A stretch of DNA of 64,000 nucleotides from Calonectria ilicicola (Eukaryota; Ascomycota; Sordariomycetes; Hypocreales; Nectriaceae), in contig CP085827.1 of the NCBI GenBank assembly GCA_020809705.1, positions 3,348,001 to 3,412,000 of the forward strand, written 5' to 3'. Under the pieces are notes generated by a model, which searched no databases, was not told where the DNA came from, and was given only the letters and a program-made list of their open reading frames with translations. A program made the position numbers and the translations under genes. Below, piece after piece: positions 31,746-42,675 of the stretch. Numbering within the stretch: the first letter of the stretch is position 1; every line of letters begins with the position of its first letter.

Positions 31746-31835
31746 CTCCGGTACAGGGAATCGAACCCTGGGCTCCGCGGAACTGATCTCTCAAGTTATG
31801 AGAGCGCGAAATGTTAGCCACTACACCATACCGGA
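31746..31835 (-). tRNA. tRNA-Glu (anticodon CTC) with an 18 nt intron
   Basis: Read on the minus strand, acceptor arms TCCGGTA and TACCGGA pair over seven bases with discriminator G. The D-arm is TGGTGTAGTGGCTAACAT; the T-arm CAGGG-TTCGATT-CCCTG is perfect. The anticodon stem TCGCG pairs with CGCGG, allowing G-U. The loop reads CTCTCA then, after an 18 nt insert (plus 31781-31798), C; this puts CTC at 34-36 and the intron after position 37, the normal place for eukaryotic nuclear tRNA introns. The intron contains GAGAG, which can pair with the anticodon loop, as expected for splicing-endonuclease substrates. CCA is not encoded. Confidence 0.93.
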
Positions 31836-32650
31836 TGTTGTTATTGATGGGACACTTGTTATCTGAATTGATGTAACCTGCCTTCACAGATTTGAAATGT
31901 GGGGGGTGTACCCACTTCTCTAACCAATAGGGCACTCCGAACAGCCTACATCTTAGCTTTCGCGCTAGACGCATAAGGGAATTGGTGGACAGCTTGGATG
32001 CGCTTGCCCACAGAACCAAATGGGTGAGCACAATGAATCAAGAGAAAAGATAGAGAAGAATTCGGTTTAGAACATGTCAAACTTTGTCACTTTGTGGATC
32101 AGTGCAGCACCGCTGTGGGGTAGCAGGGAACGGTGATTAGCACAAAAGTCGGCACCGAAAGACTGTTTATCGGCCTTCGCGACTTCGGCCCTTCGGCTTC
32201 AACTTGTACCCACCCACATTTTCGGCGCCGAAGGACCGAACTACCCTAAAGGATCTGAAAATGGATTCTGTGATTGCTTGGCATCACGAGTAATAAGAGA
32301 AGAGATTGTTGGAAAATTGATTTTTTCATTTAGGTGGTATTTTACGCATGTTAATCGCTCTAGTTCTGGGCATTGAAGTCGTTTGCGGCGAAAGAATCAA
32401 TGAACATATCCAGTGGGTCAGTACTTTGTCTTGGTTCTCTTGTGAGATGTGATCTACACGACAACAAGGTTTTATGCTAGATACAAAAGGTTTTACGCAC
32501 TCAAATATTCCTAAATTTACTAGAGAGCTCAAGAACAATTTTATTTCTATAAATGAAGACACGAATGTAATGGTTTCTACCTAATATTGTCTTGGGGCAT
32601 TATCACTAGCCTCAGGCACTAGGGAAACCTCCAATATGGGAATGACCTTT
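31836..32650. other. intergenic, with short imperfect inverted and direct repeats
   Basis: No gene seen. Around 31893-31915 and 32203-32222 lie imperfectly matching segments (AAATGTGGG and its complement, TGTACCCAC in both), and TTCGG/CCGAA motifs cluster at 32149-32240. This could be a small mobile-element relic beside a tRNA gene, but no target duplication was identified. Confidence 0.3.
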
Positions 32651-33225
32651 TTAATTGGCAGCCAAATGATTCTTGACCTTCTCGATCGATGGGAGATAAA
32701 TGTCAAGAACGCGGTCGCGGATCGACTCTTCATATCCTTCTGTGATTGAATCCGCGCGTGCGGTCCAGGTGATTTGTGTCTTGTTGGCGCCCGTTGCAGA
32801 CAATTCAATGGTGCCTTGGACGTTGACTGCTGGCAGACCTGGGGCATCGTACAGAGTGTAAGCCAGGGAGTGGGATTCTGGGCGAACCCAGTCGAGCCTC
32901 TCTCTAGCATACTGGTCCAGCACAGTGATGTTTCTGATGGCTCCTGCACCGTAACCCTCAAGCTCAATGAAGGTCACATTGTTCATGTAAAACTGTGCAG
33001 CTCCAAAGGCTGAGTAAATGCCCCAGATCCTGCCAATAGAGGCATCAAAATCATCCTCAACTCGGGCTACAAAGACCTGAGAGGTGCTGTTTTCGCCAGC
33101 TGGAGCGGTAGTGATGACTCTTGATGCTATTAATAGTTAGCTTGCACTTTTGCATAAACTATGGTTTCTCAAGATTCACCTTGAGCCACTGAGAACAGCG
33201 CTGTGACGAATGCGTTGACCTTCAT
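32651..33225 (-). CDS. SRPBCC (Bet v1/polyketide-cyclase-like) ligand-binding protein
   Basis: Two exons, 33225-33180 and 33126-32651, with a 53 bp intron, giving 173 residues, the usual size of a single START/Bet v1-type barrel. Exon 1 encodes MKVNAFVTALFSVAQ, which could be a weak signal peptide or simply an amphipathic start. The body shows the family layout: an early alternating strand and helix (VEDDFDASIGRIWGIYSAFG), IELEGYGAGAIRNITV, a central strand TQITWTARAD and a long C-terminal helix (YLPSIEKVKNHL). Such barrels bind hydrophobic ligands or act as cyclases; no active site can be named. The splice phase fits (GCA codon across the intron). Confidence 0.85.
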
Positions 33226-34395
33226 CTTGAGGGATCGACAGGCAGTGAGACGATGGTTTGAGGTATAAGTTGAGTGATCGGCAAAAGTAAGTGAAAGGAT
33301 TGGATGAATGTTTCTTTTCGTATTCGATTGCCGACACTTTATAGATGATGGTGTGAACACCATGATATAAATCCAAGTATCTTGAGCACCTATAAACTAT
33401 AGAGGCCCGAGGCATCCGGCCCAATCGTTAGATTATCGGACCTATACCATATTCGTAAATAAATTGAAAGCTTTGGTAAAAGGTATATTCGCGAAATTGT
33501 GATTAACCACCAATTGCTGACCGTGTTGTGTTGTTGCCGCACAGGGTCCAGAGGCCATACTCTCGGGGTCCGCAAATTCCGCTGCCCGGTAGTGGTCAGT
33601 CTCCACTTACGAGTCGCCACTGTCTTGAAGACATGGGACGTTTTAGTGGACTTGCTATTTGGAATCTCCGTTTAGTTAGAAAGTATCCTCGTAAAACTTG
33701 GGGGTCCTTGGCAGTATTGAGATGTCCGACGTCGGCTTCTAATCCAGTTAACTTGGGGATCCGATATGCATGCTGTCAACATGCAGTGTCCCTGCTTGGA
33801 TCCGTTCAATCCATTACACCGGGGGTACGACTATTGCTAAATAATCGCTTTCATAGGAATAATTAGAGTGGACCGAAGGCATAAAATAACTCAGTGCTTG
33901 CGCATATGGCTGCGTCTGCCTTTGTAGTACTAGTTTCGCCCTCTCTATTCCGTCCCTGTATGGTCGCACCTAAACCAGTGTGATCAAAGAATTTGTAGTA
34001 TTTTACTGCTATAAGTTAGATTATTAAATATGATTAGAATTATAATATCAAGGTTATTCCAAATCTCATAAAGGTGGACTGATCCAACTTCCGTGGGGCG
34101 AAAATGACGTGTGTCCCATTTGACACACTACGGTGTAAGATTTGAACGATGATAGTGTATAATATTTACATTTCTGAAATAATGAATAAGAAAAACAACT
34201 CAAGGTATATATAGTCTAGACCCAACTGGTTATTCTCATTGATTGCATTGATAAACTTGGCGATGCTGAAATATACTTTTTTGTCCTGGTAATATGTAGT
34301 TTAGCGCGACAGAAAATCCATCCGTCCACTTGTCGGGTCTGCTCTCAAACTGCTGTGCGGAGCTCGGAATTATTTCCTGTTATGACCTGGGTTCT
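33226..34395. other. AT-rich intergenic region
   Basis: No gene seen. TTTATA at 33338-33343 is a TATA box (TATAAA) for the SRPBCC gene on the minus strand, about 115 bp upstream of its start. The rest is AT-rich. Confidence 0.5.
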
Positions 34396-36475
34396 TTATT
34401 CCGAGCGGTCAAGGTCTGGGGCTTCCAGAGTCTGTTGAATACGTTGGCTTGGAAGCCATTGCTCAGCCGGAATAAACCACCACGATAGAAGGGCAAAGAT
34501 GGTGACGGCACCCATCAACACGGGTGCGTAGTTCAGGTTTTCTCCTGTCACGGGAAATACATAAGGAGAAAATAGAACCACCACGACCCAGCCATTCCAA
34601 AGGACAGCAATAGCCTGAAATGGTTTGCTCAGGCGACCAAGGCTCCAGGCAGGCTTGGGGAAGGTTTTAGGTGTGAGGAAGAGACGGCCCAAACAAATAA
34701 GCCCGTAAGCAGCAGCTGACGGTACACCGGCTGCAGATACGAGGGAGGTGAAAGCCACTGAGGATGGGAGAATGGTACAAGTGACAATGGATGCAACAAC
34801 CCAGACGACAATAATTGCGTTGCGGGGTTGTCCGTCCACAACCTCGGCTACCCAACTTGAGTAGGGCAAAACTCCATCACGAGCTACTGCAAATACAAGT
34901 CGAGAGGCTGCTAGAATGGCAATGGCAGTGTTCTGCATTATTAGTGACAAGGCTTGAAACAACTAAATATTGGGGGATACGTACAAACCAAAGTGCAACG
35001 ATGCAAATAATGTTCATGACGATGTGTCCCCCCTCTCCAAGAAGAACCGCATACAGTGGTACAAAGGGCTGCACACTGCCAAAGGAAAAGAAGGTATCCG
35101 CATCAGGCTAAGGAAAAGTGGTGATTAGACTAAACCGAAGCATCGATCGACAGGACTTTCGCTTACCACGCAGAACAAGAACAGGATGACAACAATGAAA
35201 CCTCCTACTCCACTAACAACTGTGCTCCAAAAAATGCCTCGGGCGGCGGCCACACTGGCATTTTTGGTTTCTTCGGCGACGTGGCCAGAGGCGTCGAATC
35301 CGATGAGGATACCTGCTGTGGCCAAGTAGGACAAGCACCAGTTCCAGCCAGCAGGAGCGCCAGTGCCATTATATGTGGTCATGAAAGCATCGTGTGCTGA
35401 CCGGAATCCCAAGGTTTTGCTTGAAGCAATGGGGAGCCAAATCAGATTCAGAACAAAGTCCAGAAGCACGGCGAACGTTGACAGGTAAAAGATCCATTTA
35501 AAGTAGCGAGCTGTTCGATTGGTTAGATGGCCATCTCAAATCGGGATCAATTAACGTGAACGTACGGGGTAGCAGATTCCAGATGGCCGCTAGGGCGAGC
35601 ATAACTTCGGTGCAAATCCATTGCACTGCGCGAAATTTCACACTGGAAGTATCGGATGGAAAATCGAGATTAAATACTACAATTTCCTTTTAAGTAGTTA
35701 GCAACAATGTTGAGTTGTCTACCGGAGTTGATGTTCTTCACCGAGAGCATGTAGTTGACTGCGGATTGAGTATTGCCTAAACCAATTAGAGGAAGCTCTG
35801 AAAATGTTATGGATGTGATGGCTCCTTACTCGCACAAAAGGTTGTCCACGCCGTTGTGCTCCACCATGCGACAACGAAGCCAAAAAGCCGACCGAATCGG
35901 GGACCTCCGGCTTCAGCTGCCCATAAATAGATGGAACCTGCAAGAGGAAGCGACGAGCAAATCTCGGCAATGACTGCCGCCGTTATGAAGGTGAAGACAC
36001 ATGTCACCAGAAAACTCGTCCTAGCAATTTTGCGTTAGTTGAGGATGAACAACGGCAATGCTGTCTGTCTTTCCATACCAGTACGCCAAGTTTCCTCCTG
36101 CCGCAATGCCGGTCGAAAAAGTAACGCGGACGCCACCAATAAAGTAAAGAGCCGCTTCCCAAAGTTAGCAGGGTGAGCCTTGCAGTTATGTTTTCTTTGT
36201 TTTACCAAATGTGGTAGCAAAGTTGTGGAAAACGTTGAACGATCGGTGGAGCACCTGCCGCTGTCAATACGCTGAATGTTGATTGGATGTGAGTGAAACA
36301 AACAGGCTTGTAGCCAAGATTTTCCTAATAAAACGTCATTAGCCTGAAATGACTCAAGGAGACCTGCAGCTCTTACCAGCACTTTGTTGTCTTTTGTATT
36401 CTCATCAGACTCTGATGCGTCTCCCCCCACATGCGGCATTTCCATTGGTGCGGCGTCGTGGTCCTTGTCAGTCAT
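34396..36475 (-). CDS. APC-family amino acid/choline permease, ten exons
   Basis: Exons on the minus strand: 36475-36377, 36324-36304 (21 bp microexon), 36254-36206, 36154-36079, 36020-35830, 35776-35723, 35676-35566, 35510-35167, 35107-34985, 34932-34396. The joined frame gives 534 residues without a stop. Rebuilt stretches match fungal GABA/choline permeases: [80 protein letters not shown]. About 12 TM segments are visible. The expected role is proton-coupled uptake of an amino acid, GABA or choline across the plasma membrane; the substrate is not readable. All introns are 36-75 bp with CTAAC-like branch points. It is divergent from the P450 gene, sharing a 560 bp promoter region. Confidence 0.9.
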
Positions 36476-37036
36476 TGTGCCTCAGATCCACTGATGCGAG
36501 CCTGCAAGCTTTCTGTGGCTAATCCAGCGAACAACTCTTGTCTTTCCCTCTACCTCAGTTATTTACCTGGAAAAAGATTGAGGAAACGCGTGTAGCTTTG
36601 AGGCTTTTTACGTGCGAGCAAGTTTTTTAGGCATTTGACGAAATTAACTTTGGGTCTCTCAGTGCCATCGTCTGCCAATGGGCGCCTTTTAATGATTACG
36701 TCAAGTGGGGGCGTTAACGATGCCATTGCTGGGCTCGGCTACTTGGATCCGACGCGAAGAGGTGAGATTTGTTGAACAATCAAACCCGGCTATCATCAGC
36801 ATGGCTGTCCGCATATCTGACACATCCGGCCACCAGCATGGCATTATGGTTGTTTTGAGGCATTCGTTCCGGCATTTGTTACGTGTCTGGACTAGACTGG
36901 TACATGACGCAATCAATGTCCCGGCTTGCATGCTCATACCCATGTTAGAGACATTGAAAATAAAGACAGTAATTTTTTTGAGAGAGGTATTTGGTTAATT
37001 TTCTTTTTGCCAAGGCCTCAAACACCAAAAGTTGTG
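36476..37036. promoter_or_regulatory. shared promoter between permease and P450 genes
   Basis: 561 bp between divergent starts. No distinct TATA box or regulator site recognised. Confidence 0.35.
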
Positions 37037-39026
37037 ATGGCGTTGATTTTGGTTCTTAGCACAGTGTTGCTATTAGTCACCGTATTCTCCTTTGTCAGGG
37101 TCCGTGCAAACGTTCAAATCACATTGCCTTGAGTCTCGTAACTAAAAACTCCAAGATTATTATCCAAGATCGTACGACTATTTTATCCAAGATTCCGAAT
37201 GCGGGGTTTGGTGCACAATACTCTCGATTCTTGTGGGCATTTCGCCATGAGTACAAAGGGACTATTACTCTTGATCTCCCCTTGCTCCATAAGAAGCTCG
37301 GTAGGAAATTCCCAGGGAGGCTGCTGTCCCCTTCGCTTACCATAGTTAGGCCCGCTCGTTAGAATAAGCCCAAACGAAGTGTCTTTTTACTCCATAGATG
37401 TTTATGAAAAGGTGCATAAGGTGCATAGTGGATTTATTAAGGATCCAAGAGTGTATGGACAATTTGTCCAAGATGGTCACCCAGCACTCTTTTCAATCAC
37501 GTACGAACTCTTGTTTAATAAACCTTCAGCTCGACTCTGGCTACTAATGCTTGACAAGTCACCCGCAGGCTCACTATGATCGACGAAGATTGATGGGTCA
37601 GTTGTTCAATAGGAGCAAAATGCCCAATTTAGAGTCGTTGATGTTAGCCCATGTTAAAACCTTTACAAGAGTGCTGGCAACGAAGAATGGGCCCGTCGAT
37701 CTGAATTCAGGGTGCAGAGCCTTGGAGGCTGATATAATGTGTAAGTACCCAGCGAAATATTAGTTTTTCTATCTAATTATATGCCTTTGAACTGTAGCTA
37801 GTTTCTCCTTTGGAGAGCCTCTGCATGCGATATTGTCATGGTCGGGAGGTAAAGAGTTGCCCATGGTTGCAAAAAATGACGAAAAAGCCACTTGGATGCC
37901 TCTGGTATGTAGCTAACGAAAAGGAAAGAAGCGATTTAAAAATGGTTAATGAGATATTTGGGCTTAGCTTGTTGACTTCCCCGTCGCTTGCGCTGTCTGG
38001 GAGCAGTTCGAAAGTCGGATATTCCGAGTTACAGGGCTCCGATCTTCGTATCGCCACGCCTTGGATGAATTCGACAAGGTTAGGGATCTCAATAGTTAGC
38101 GTGGTATGATCTAACTGCTGGCTAGTGGACAAATGACGCATGGGAGACAGTCGTTGGTTTAGTCAAACCTACTCAGTCTGCGGTCCCTAATTTGATTAGG
38201 GTGTTGGTGAACTCTGGATTGCCATCAGAAACAGCACTATCGGAAGCTAAGGAGACACTGGGACCAGGAACAGATACAACGTCGGGATCACTTGCTCACA
38301 TTATCTTTGCTCTTGGATGGAATGTAGAGTTTCAAGATGCTCTCTACGAAGATTTAAGACAAGTGGGCTTTTCTACCGAAATGTCCATCCTCGAAAATAT
38401 TCCAAGACTGCAAGCGTGTGTAAAAGAAGGCATTAGATGGGGCGGGACTGCAGCAGCTATGCTCCCTCGGGTTGTTCCAGAAGGCGGAGTGGAACTGTGT
38501 GGGAAAATAATTCCGCAAGGTGTAGGTCCTTTCTCATTCTAAGAACTTAACGCATTGTATATTTCTAACAGCTTCAGACCATCCTAACCTCGTCGCCCAT
38601 TTGGTATCTTAGAGATGAGATTGCCTACCCCTCGCCTGATCTTTTTGATCCTTATCGATGGATCGAGAATGATGGCAAGTCCTTCAAAGGGAACATTCTC
38701 CGCGACCAATACTATATTCCATTCTCGAAGGGAACAAACATGTGCATAGGCATTCAGTAAGTCAAAACACATTAAGCCTTTTAATTTTAAATGCTCATCA
38801 ATAAAGCTTCTCATATTATGAGCTTTATCTTAGCGTGTCGCAGCTGATAAAAACATTTCGCATTCAATCACTGGCTCCAAGTCGCGGCTTGACCAATGTT
38901 GATACCACAACTAGGTGGATTCCTGTTTCAATGCCAGAAAGGAAGGAATGGGTAGCCGCTGTGCTCAAGGAAAAATTGCTTGTACGTTTCGAAACAAGAG
39001 ACTCGGTTAATGCCATGAATGTTTAA
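37037..39026 (+). CDS. cytochrome P450 monooxygenase, nine exons
   Basis: Exons: 37037-37099, 37192-37300, 37350-37500, 37559-37740, 37798-37904, 37968-38078, 38126-38521, 38578-38756, 38807-39026, giving 505 residues, normal for a microsomal P450. Exon 1 encodes a membrane anchor (MALILVLSTVLLLVTVFSFV). Junctions rebuild GPLVRISPNEVSFYS, SITHPQAHYDRRRLMG and LLVDFPVACAVWEQFE. P450 hallmarks: I-helix GPGTDTT (288-293, oxygen-binding Thr), E342-x-x-R345 of the K-helix, FDPYRW, and heme loop FSKGTNMCIGIH with ligand Cys429. It would hydroxylate or epoxidise a lipophilic substrate using NADPH-P450 reductase in the ER; the substrate is unknown. It looks broken in raw ORFs because exons are short, but no damage was found. 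The first exon boundary is the least certain. Confidence 0.88.
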
Positions 39027-40156
39027 AGAAGGCTTTTGTTGCAAATTAGCAACGTCTTGAGTCGATCAATAAAGGGCATTTCTATATAGGCTTGGCGACT
39101 GGAAATAAACAATGCTGATTGGTGAAAATTGTACCAATAAGTGTGGAATCAGTATAATTACATTCATCCTACGGGATTGCAATCTCTGCGGGCACGGAGT
39201 CCATCCTGGTGATAGTGTAGACTATAACTCTCAGTTATTACTATGTGATTTGAAGCCAAGGAATATAATTTTCTTCCATCTGACTTTGTTGATTTTTGAC
39301 ATATCATGTTCGGCTACATGTATAAAAGCTCATAGCCGATAAAAGCTATTCCCTTTTTATGACTGGGTAAGCGAGGGCTGGACTTGTCATGAGATACACC
39401 GAATTAGTGGAATCATCTGGTCATACTGAGCCCATGCGAAATGTGCGGTATAATTAGGAACTACCTTGTAATATCTATAGAATCAAGCTTATATATGCAT
39501 AGTAGAGACTAATTTCCTTTGCATCCAATAAGATGGCCTGCTCCTGGTCCTGGACGCGTCCACAAAGCAGAAACCCTTGACTAAAAACATGTGATGGCGG
39601 GCCAGGATGCCCACATGATTTTTTTGTGACGTATATTTTTCATGGGGTTCGGGGTATATCCCGCATTGCTCGAGGAACCACTGTATAATTGGTCAAGGTC
39701 TCATTAGGTTGCTCGCTTTTATGCGGTAGCTCTCCTGACAACCCCTCCATCACACGCGACAGCCTAGCCTCGGTACAACTAAGATCAGCGGCATTGACTT
39801 TTATGATTGGGTCGCCAGTGGCGCATAGAACTGAAGCTTCTAAAGTAGGAAGCTAGCACGCTCCCTCCGCTCCAAATCTGGGGAAATACGACGCTACGAT
39901 GAGGGGTGCCAGGGGAATCCCCTCTCCTATTCGAGCGCAAGTACCGGGACCCACTAGGGTGATATCATGGGACTCAAAATCAGTGCCCTTTCTGAGTTTA
40001 GCATTCGCTTTTCGTACTTTCGGGTTTTATTTGGCCGTGGTGATGGTGATGGTATCCATTATTTGGTGCCCAAACGTGAGGTCCAATGGATGTAAAATAC
40101 TGTGGTGCCCGGTTCCTGAATTCGAATCGTAGCTACCCTAGCAACGATCCTTCAAA
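39027..40156. other. intergenic, no gene seen
   Basis: About 1.1 kb, AT-rich at first, then the promoter of the GH43 gene. Short ORFs only. Confidence 0.5.
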
Positions 40157-42427
40157 ATGCGTTCTCTATGGGTTAACATCATTGGGCTGGGCGCGCATCT
40201 TGTGGCTGCACAAGATACCTCGGCCCAACTTGATTCAATTCTTGCTGATGTCACCGTCAACAACATCGCAGATGTCAGAGGCAATATCCTGTTGCCCGAA
40301 ACCGCCTCTGACGGCTCGCAAATTACCTGGACAAGCTCTGACTCTTCCGTCATCTCGACTGATGGCCGTGTCACTAGACAATCGGGAGACGTTCAAGTCA
40401 ACCTCACAGCTTCCATCAGCCAAGATGACGTGACGCGTACACGCGTGCTAACTGCCAGCGTCCGAGCCGCTGTCACACTTGCCGAATTCGAAGGCTATGC
40501 CTTTGCATACTTTACAGGAAACACCATTGCCGGAGAAAAGATCTATTTCGCCGCCAGTCAAGGGAATGATGCCTTGGACTGGACCGAACTGAACGGCGGT
40601 CAGCCTGTCCTTGCATCTACCAAGGGTACAAAGGGCTTGAGAGACCCCTTCGTTATTCGATCCCCCGAAGGCGATACCTTCTACCTCATCGCGACCGATC
40701 TATCAATTGGCAGCGGAACCTCTTGGGGCGACTCGGTTCGCACTGGCAGCCGATACCTCGAAGTCTGGGAATCGCATGACCTCATCAATTGGTCTGAACA
40801 ACGCCACATCCAAGTGTCGCCCCCGACGGCCGGAAATACTTGGGCACCTGAAGCTTATTATGATGATGACTTGGGATCATACGTTGTCTTCTGGGCGTCT
40901 TCGCTGTACAACTCCGCCGATACCAGCCACACTGGAAGTACCTATCACCGCATGCTTCTTGCTACAACCCGTGATTTCATCACGTTTAGCGAGCCAATTA
41001 TCTGGCAGGATGTTGGAATGTCGCGAATTGACTCGACTATTCTGAAATCCAACGATATTTATTACCGCTTTACGAAAGATGAGGGTGCCACGGGTACGGG
41101 ATGCTCTGACATCATCCAGGAGAGCTCCTCATCCTTGCTCGCGACGAACTGGACAACCATTGCCTCCTGCATAGGGAAGAATGCTGGCACCAGTGCTGTA
41201 GAAGGACCTACTGCTTTTAAATCTAACCCAGGCGATGTCAATGGTGAGAAGTTTTACCTTTTCGTCGACGAATACACCGGACGAGGATATATCCCATTGG
41301 CCACAGATGATATCTCTAAGCCTAACTGGAAGGTTCCAAGCTCCTTCAGTCTTCCGTCGAGCCCCCGACACGGAACTGTCATCCCAGTCACCGCGAGCGA
41401 GCTTTCATCGCTGACCCAGAACCTGTCGAAGGCCAAGCGACAGGAGATTCCATCAAAGGTGTTGACCAAGCGCACTAATCCAGTCCTACCTGGTCTTTAC
41501 GCCGATCCCAACATTGCCATTTACGACTGCTACTACTATATCTACGCAACGACCGATGGATACTCAGGATGGGGAGGAAAAGACTTTTATGTTTGGAAGT
41601 CCCCAGATCTTGTGTCGTGGAGTCGCTCCGATGAACCCTTCCTCACCCTCGACGGTGATGCTGGAAATGTGCCGTGGGCTACTGGCAATGCTTGGGCCCC
41701 TACCATTACCGAACGCGACGGTAAATACTACTTCTATTTTAGCGGCCAAAATCCTACATACAACAGGAAGACAATTGGTGTCGCCGTGGCTGATTCTCCA
41801 GATGGGCCATTCACCGCTCAGTCAACAGCCATGATTCTCAACAATGAGGTGGTCACTGCCGGCCAAGCCATTGATCCCTGTGCATTCCATGACCCTGTCT
41901 CTGGCAAGTATTACCTCTTCTGGGGCAATGGAAATGCATTGTATGCGGAATTATATGAGAACATGACTTCCATCAACTGGTCCACTGCCGGAACTATCAG
42001 TGGTCTCCAGGACTTCCGCGAGGGTACTTTCGTCAACTACCGCGACGGGTTGTATCATCTCACATACTCCATCGATGACACCGGTTCCGAAAACTACCGT
42101 GTTGGTTACGCGACCTCGGAGAGCGTGAAGGGCCCATGGACCTACCGTGGTGTGATTCTCCAGAAGGACACATCCAAGGGAATCCTCGCCACAGGCCACA
42201 ACTCGATTGTCAATGTGCCTGGCACTGACGATTGGTACATCGCCTACCACCGATTCCACATCCCTGATGGAGATGGTACACACCGAGAGACTGCAATTGA
42301 TGTACTGACTTTTAACGCGACTACTGGCTTGATTAACACGGTTACGCCGACTTTGGAGGGGCCTGCGGCGGAGCTGATTCCAGGGTGTGGGGGAGAGAAG
42401 CGACGTCACACCCGGGCTCGTTTTTAG
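40157..42427 (+). CDS. secreted protein with two GH43 modules
   Basis: Single exon, 756 residues. Signal peptide 1-18 (MRSLWVNIIGLGAHLVAA). Residues 25-105 look like the Ig-like domain found before arabinan-active GH43 modules. Module A (about 108-410) has the GH43 triad Asp163 (LRDPF), Asp292 (RIDST) and Glu349 (AVEGP). Module B (about 442-745) has Asp450 (YADPN), Asp573 (AIDPC), Glu622 (REGTF) and the GHNS His681. Both catalytic sets look complete, so it should be a bifunctional arabinan/xylan-side-chain hydrolase acting outside the cell. The linker 424-440 holds two Lys-Arg sites (KRQE, LTKRTN) that fit Kex2-type cleavage. Substrate specificity (arabinofuranosidase, beta-xylosidase or arabinanase) cannot be told by eye. 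Confidence 0.93.
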   Translation: MRSLWVNIIGLGAHLVAAQDTSAQLDSILADVTVNNIADVRGNILLPETASDGSQITWTSSDSSVISTDGRVTRQSGDVQVNLTASISQDDVTRTRVLTASVRAAVTLAEFEGYAFAYFTGNTIAGEKIYFAASQGNDALDWTELNGGQPVLASTKGTKGLRDPFVIRSPEGDTFYLIATDLSIGSGTSWGDSVRTGSRYLEVWESHDLINWSEQRHIQVSPPTAGNTWAPEAYYDDDLGSYVVFWASSLYNSADTSHTGSTYHRMLLATTRDFITFSEPIIWQDVGMSRIDSTILKSNDIYYRFTKDEGATGTGCSDIIQESSSSLLATNWTTIASCIGKNAGTSAVEGPTAFKSNPGDVNGEKFYLFVDEYTGRGYIPLATDDISKPNWKVPSSFSLPSSPRHGTVIPVTASELSSLTQNLSKAKRQEIPSKVLTKRTNPVLPGLYADPNIAIYDCYYYIYATTDGYSGWGGKDFYVWKSPDLVSWSRSDEPFLTLDGDAGNVPWATGNAWAPTITERDGKYYFYFSGQNPTYNRKTIGVAVADSPDGPFTAQSTAMILNNEVVTAGQAIDPCAFHDPVSGKYYLFWGNGNALYAELYENMTSINWSTAGTISGLQDFREGTFVNYRDGLYHLTYSIDDTGSENYRVGYATSESVKGPWTYRGVILQKDTSKGILATGHNSIVNVPGTDDWYIAYHRFHIPDGDGTHRETAIDVLTFNATTGLINTVTPTLEGPAAELIPGCGGEKRRHTRARF

Positions 42428-42675
42428 TACAGATGTTCAGGTTTTAGCAGTTTAAATGTAGAAATATTGACAATCGTGTCAGATAAAGCAATGGATGATT
42501 TTATTTTTGCCAAAGATGATTAAGATGGTTGATAAATTGTGCCAACTCTAGCAGATGAAAGAAAGCCAACCGGAACGAGTACATTGCCACCATCGATCGT
42601 ACTATCAGTGAGATGTTTTATTCTCTAATATCGTCTAGGTATTGTATAAATCTAGTGCAAAACCAAAATAATAAA

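Noticed and set aside
31489..31866. 125-codon plus ORF across the tRNA region
   Set aside because: It runs through the tRNA-Glu gene on the opposite strand and has no protein features.
22579..39026. A classical secondary-metabolite gene cluster
   Set aside because: An acyltransferase, P450, regulator and transporters are present, but no PKS, NRPS, terpene cyclase or prenyltransferase, and housekeeping-type genes lie between.
37129..39026. P450 pseudogene with many stops
   Set aside because: All stops fall in introns with proper splice sites; the joined frame is complete.
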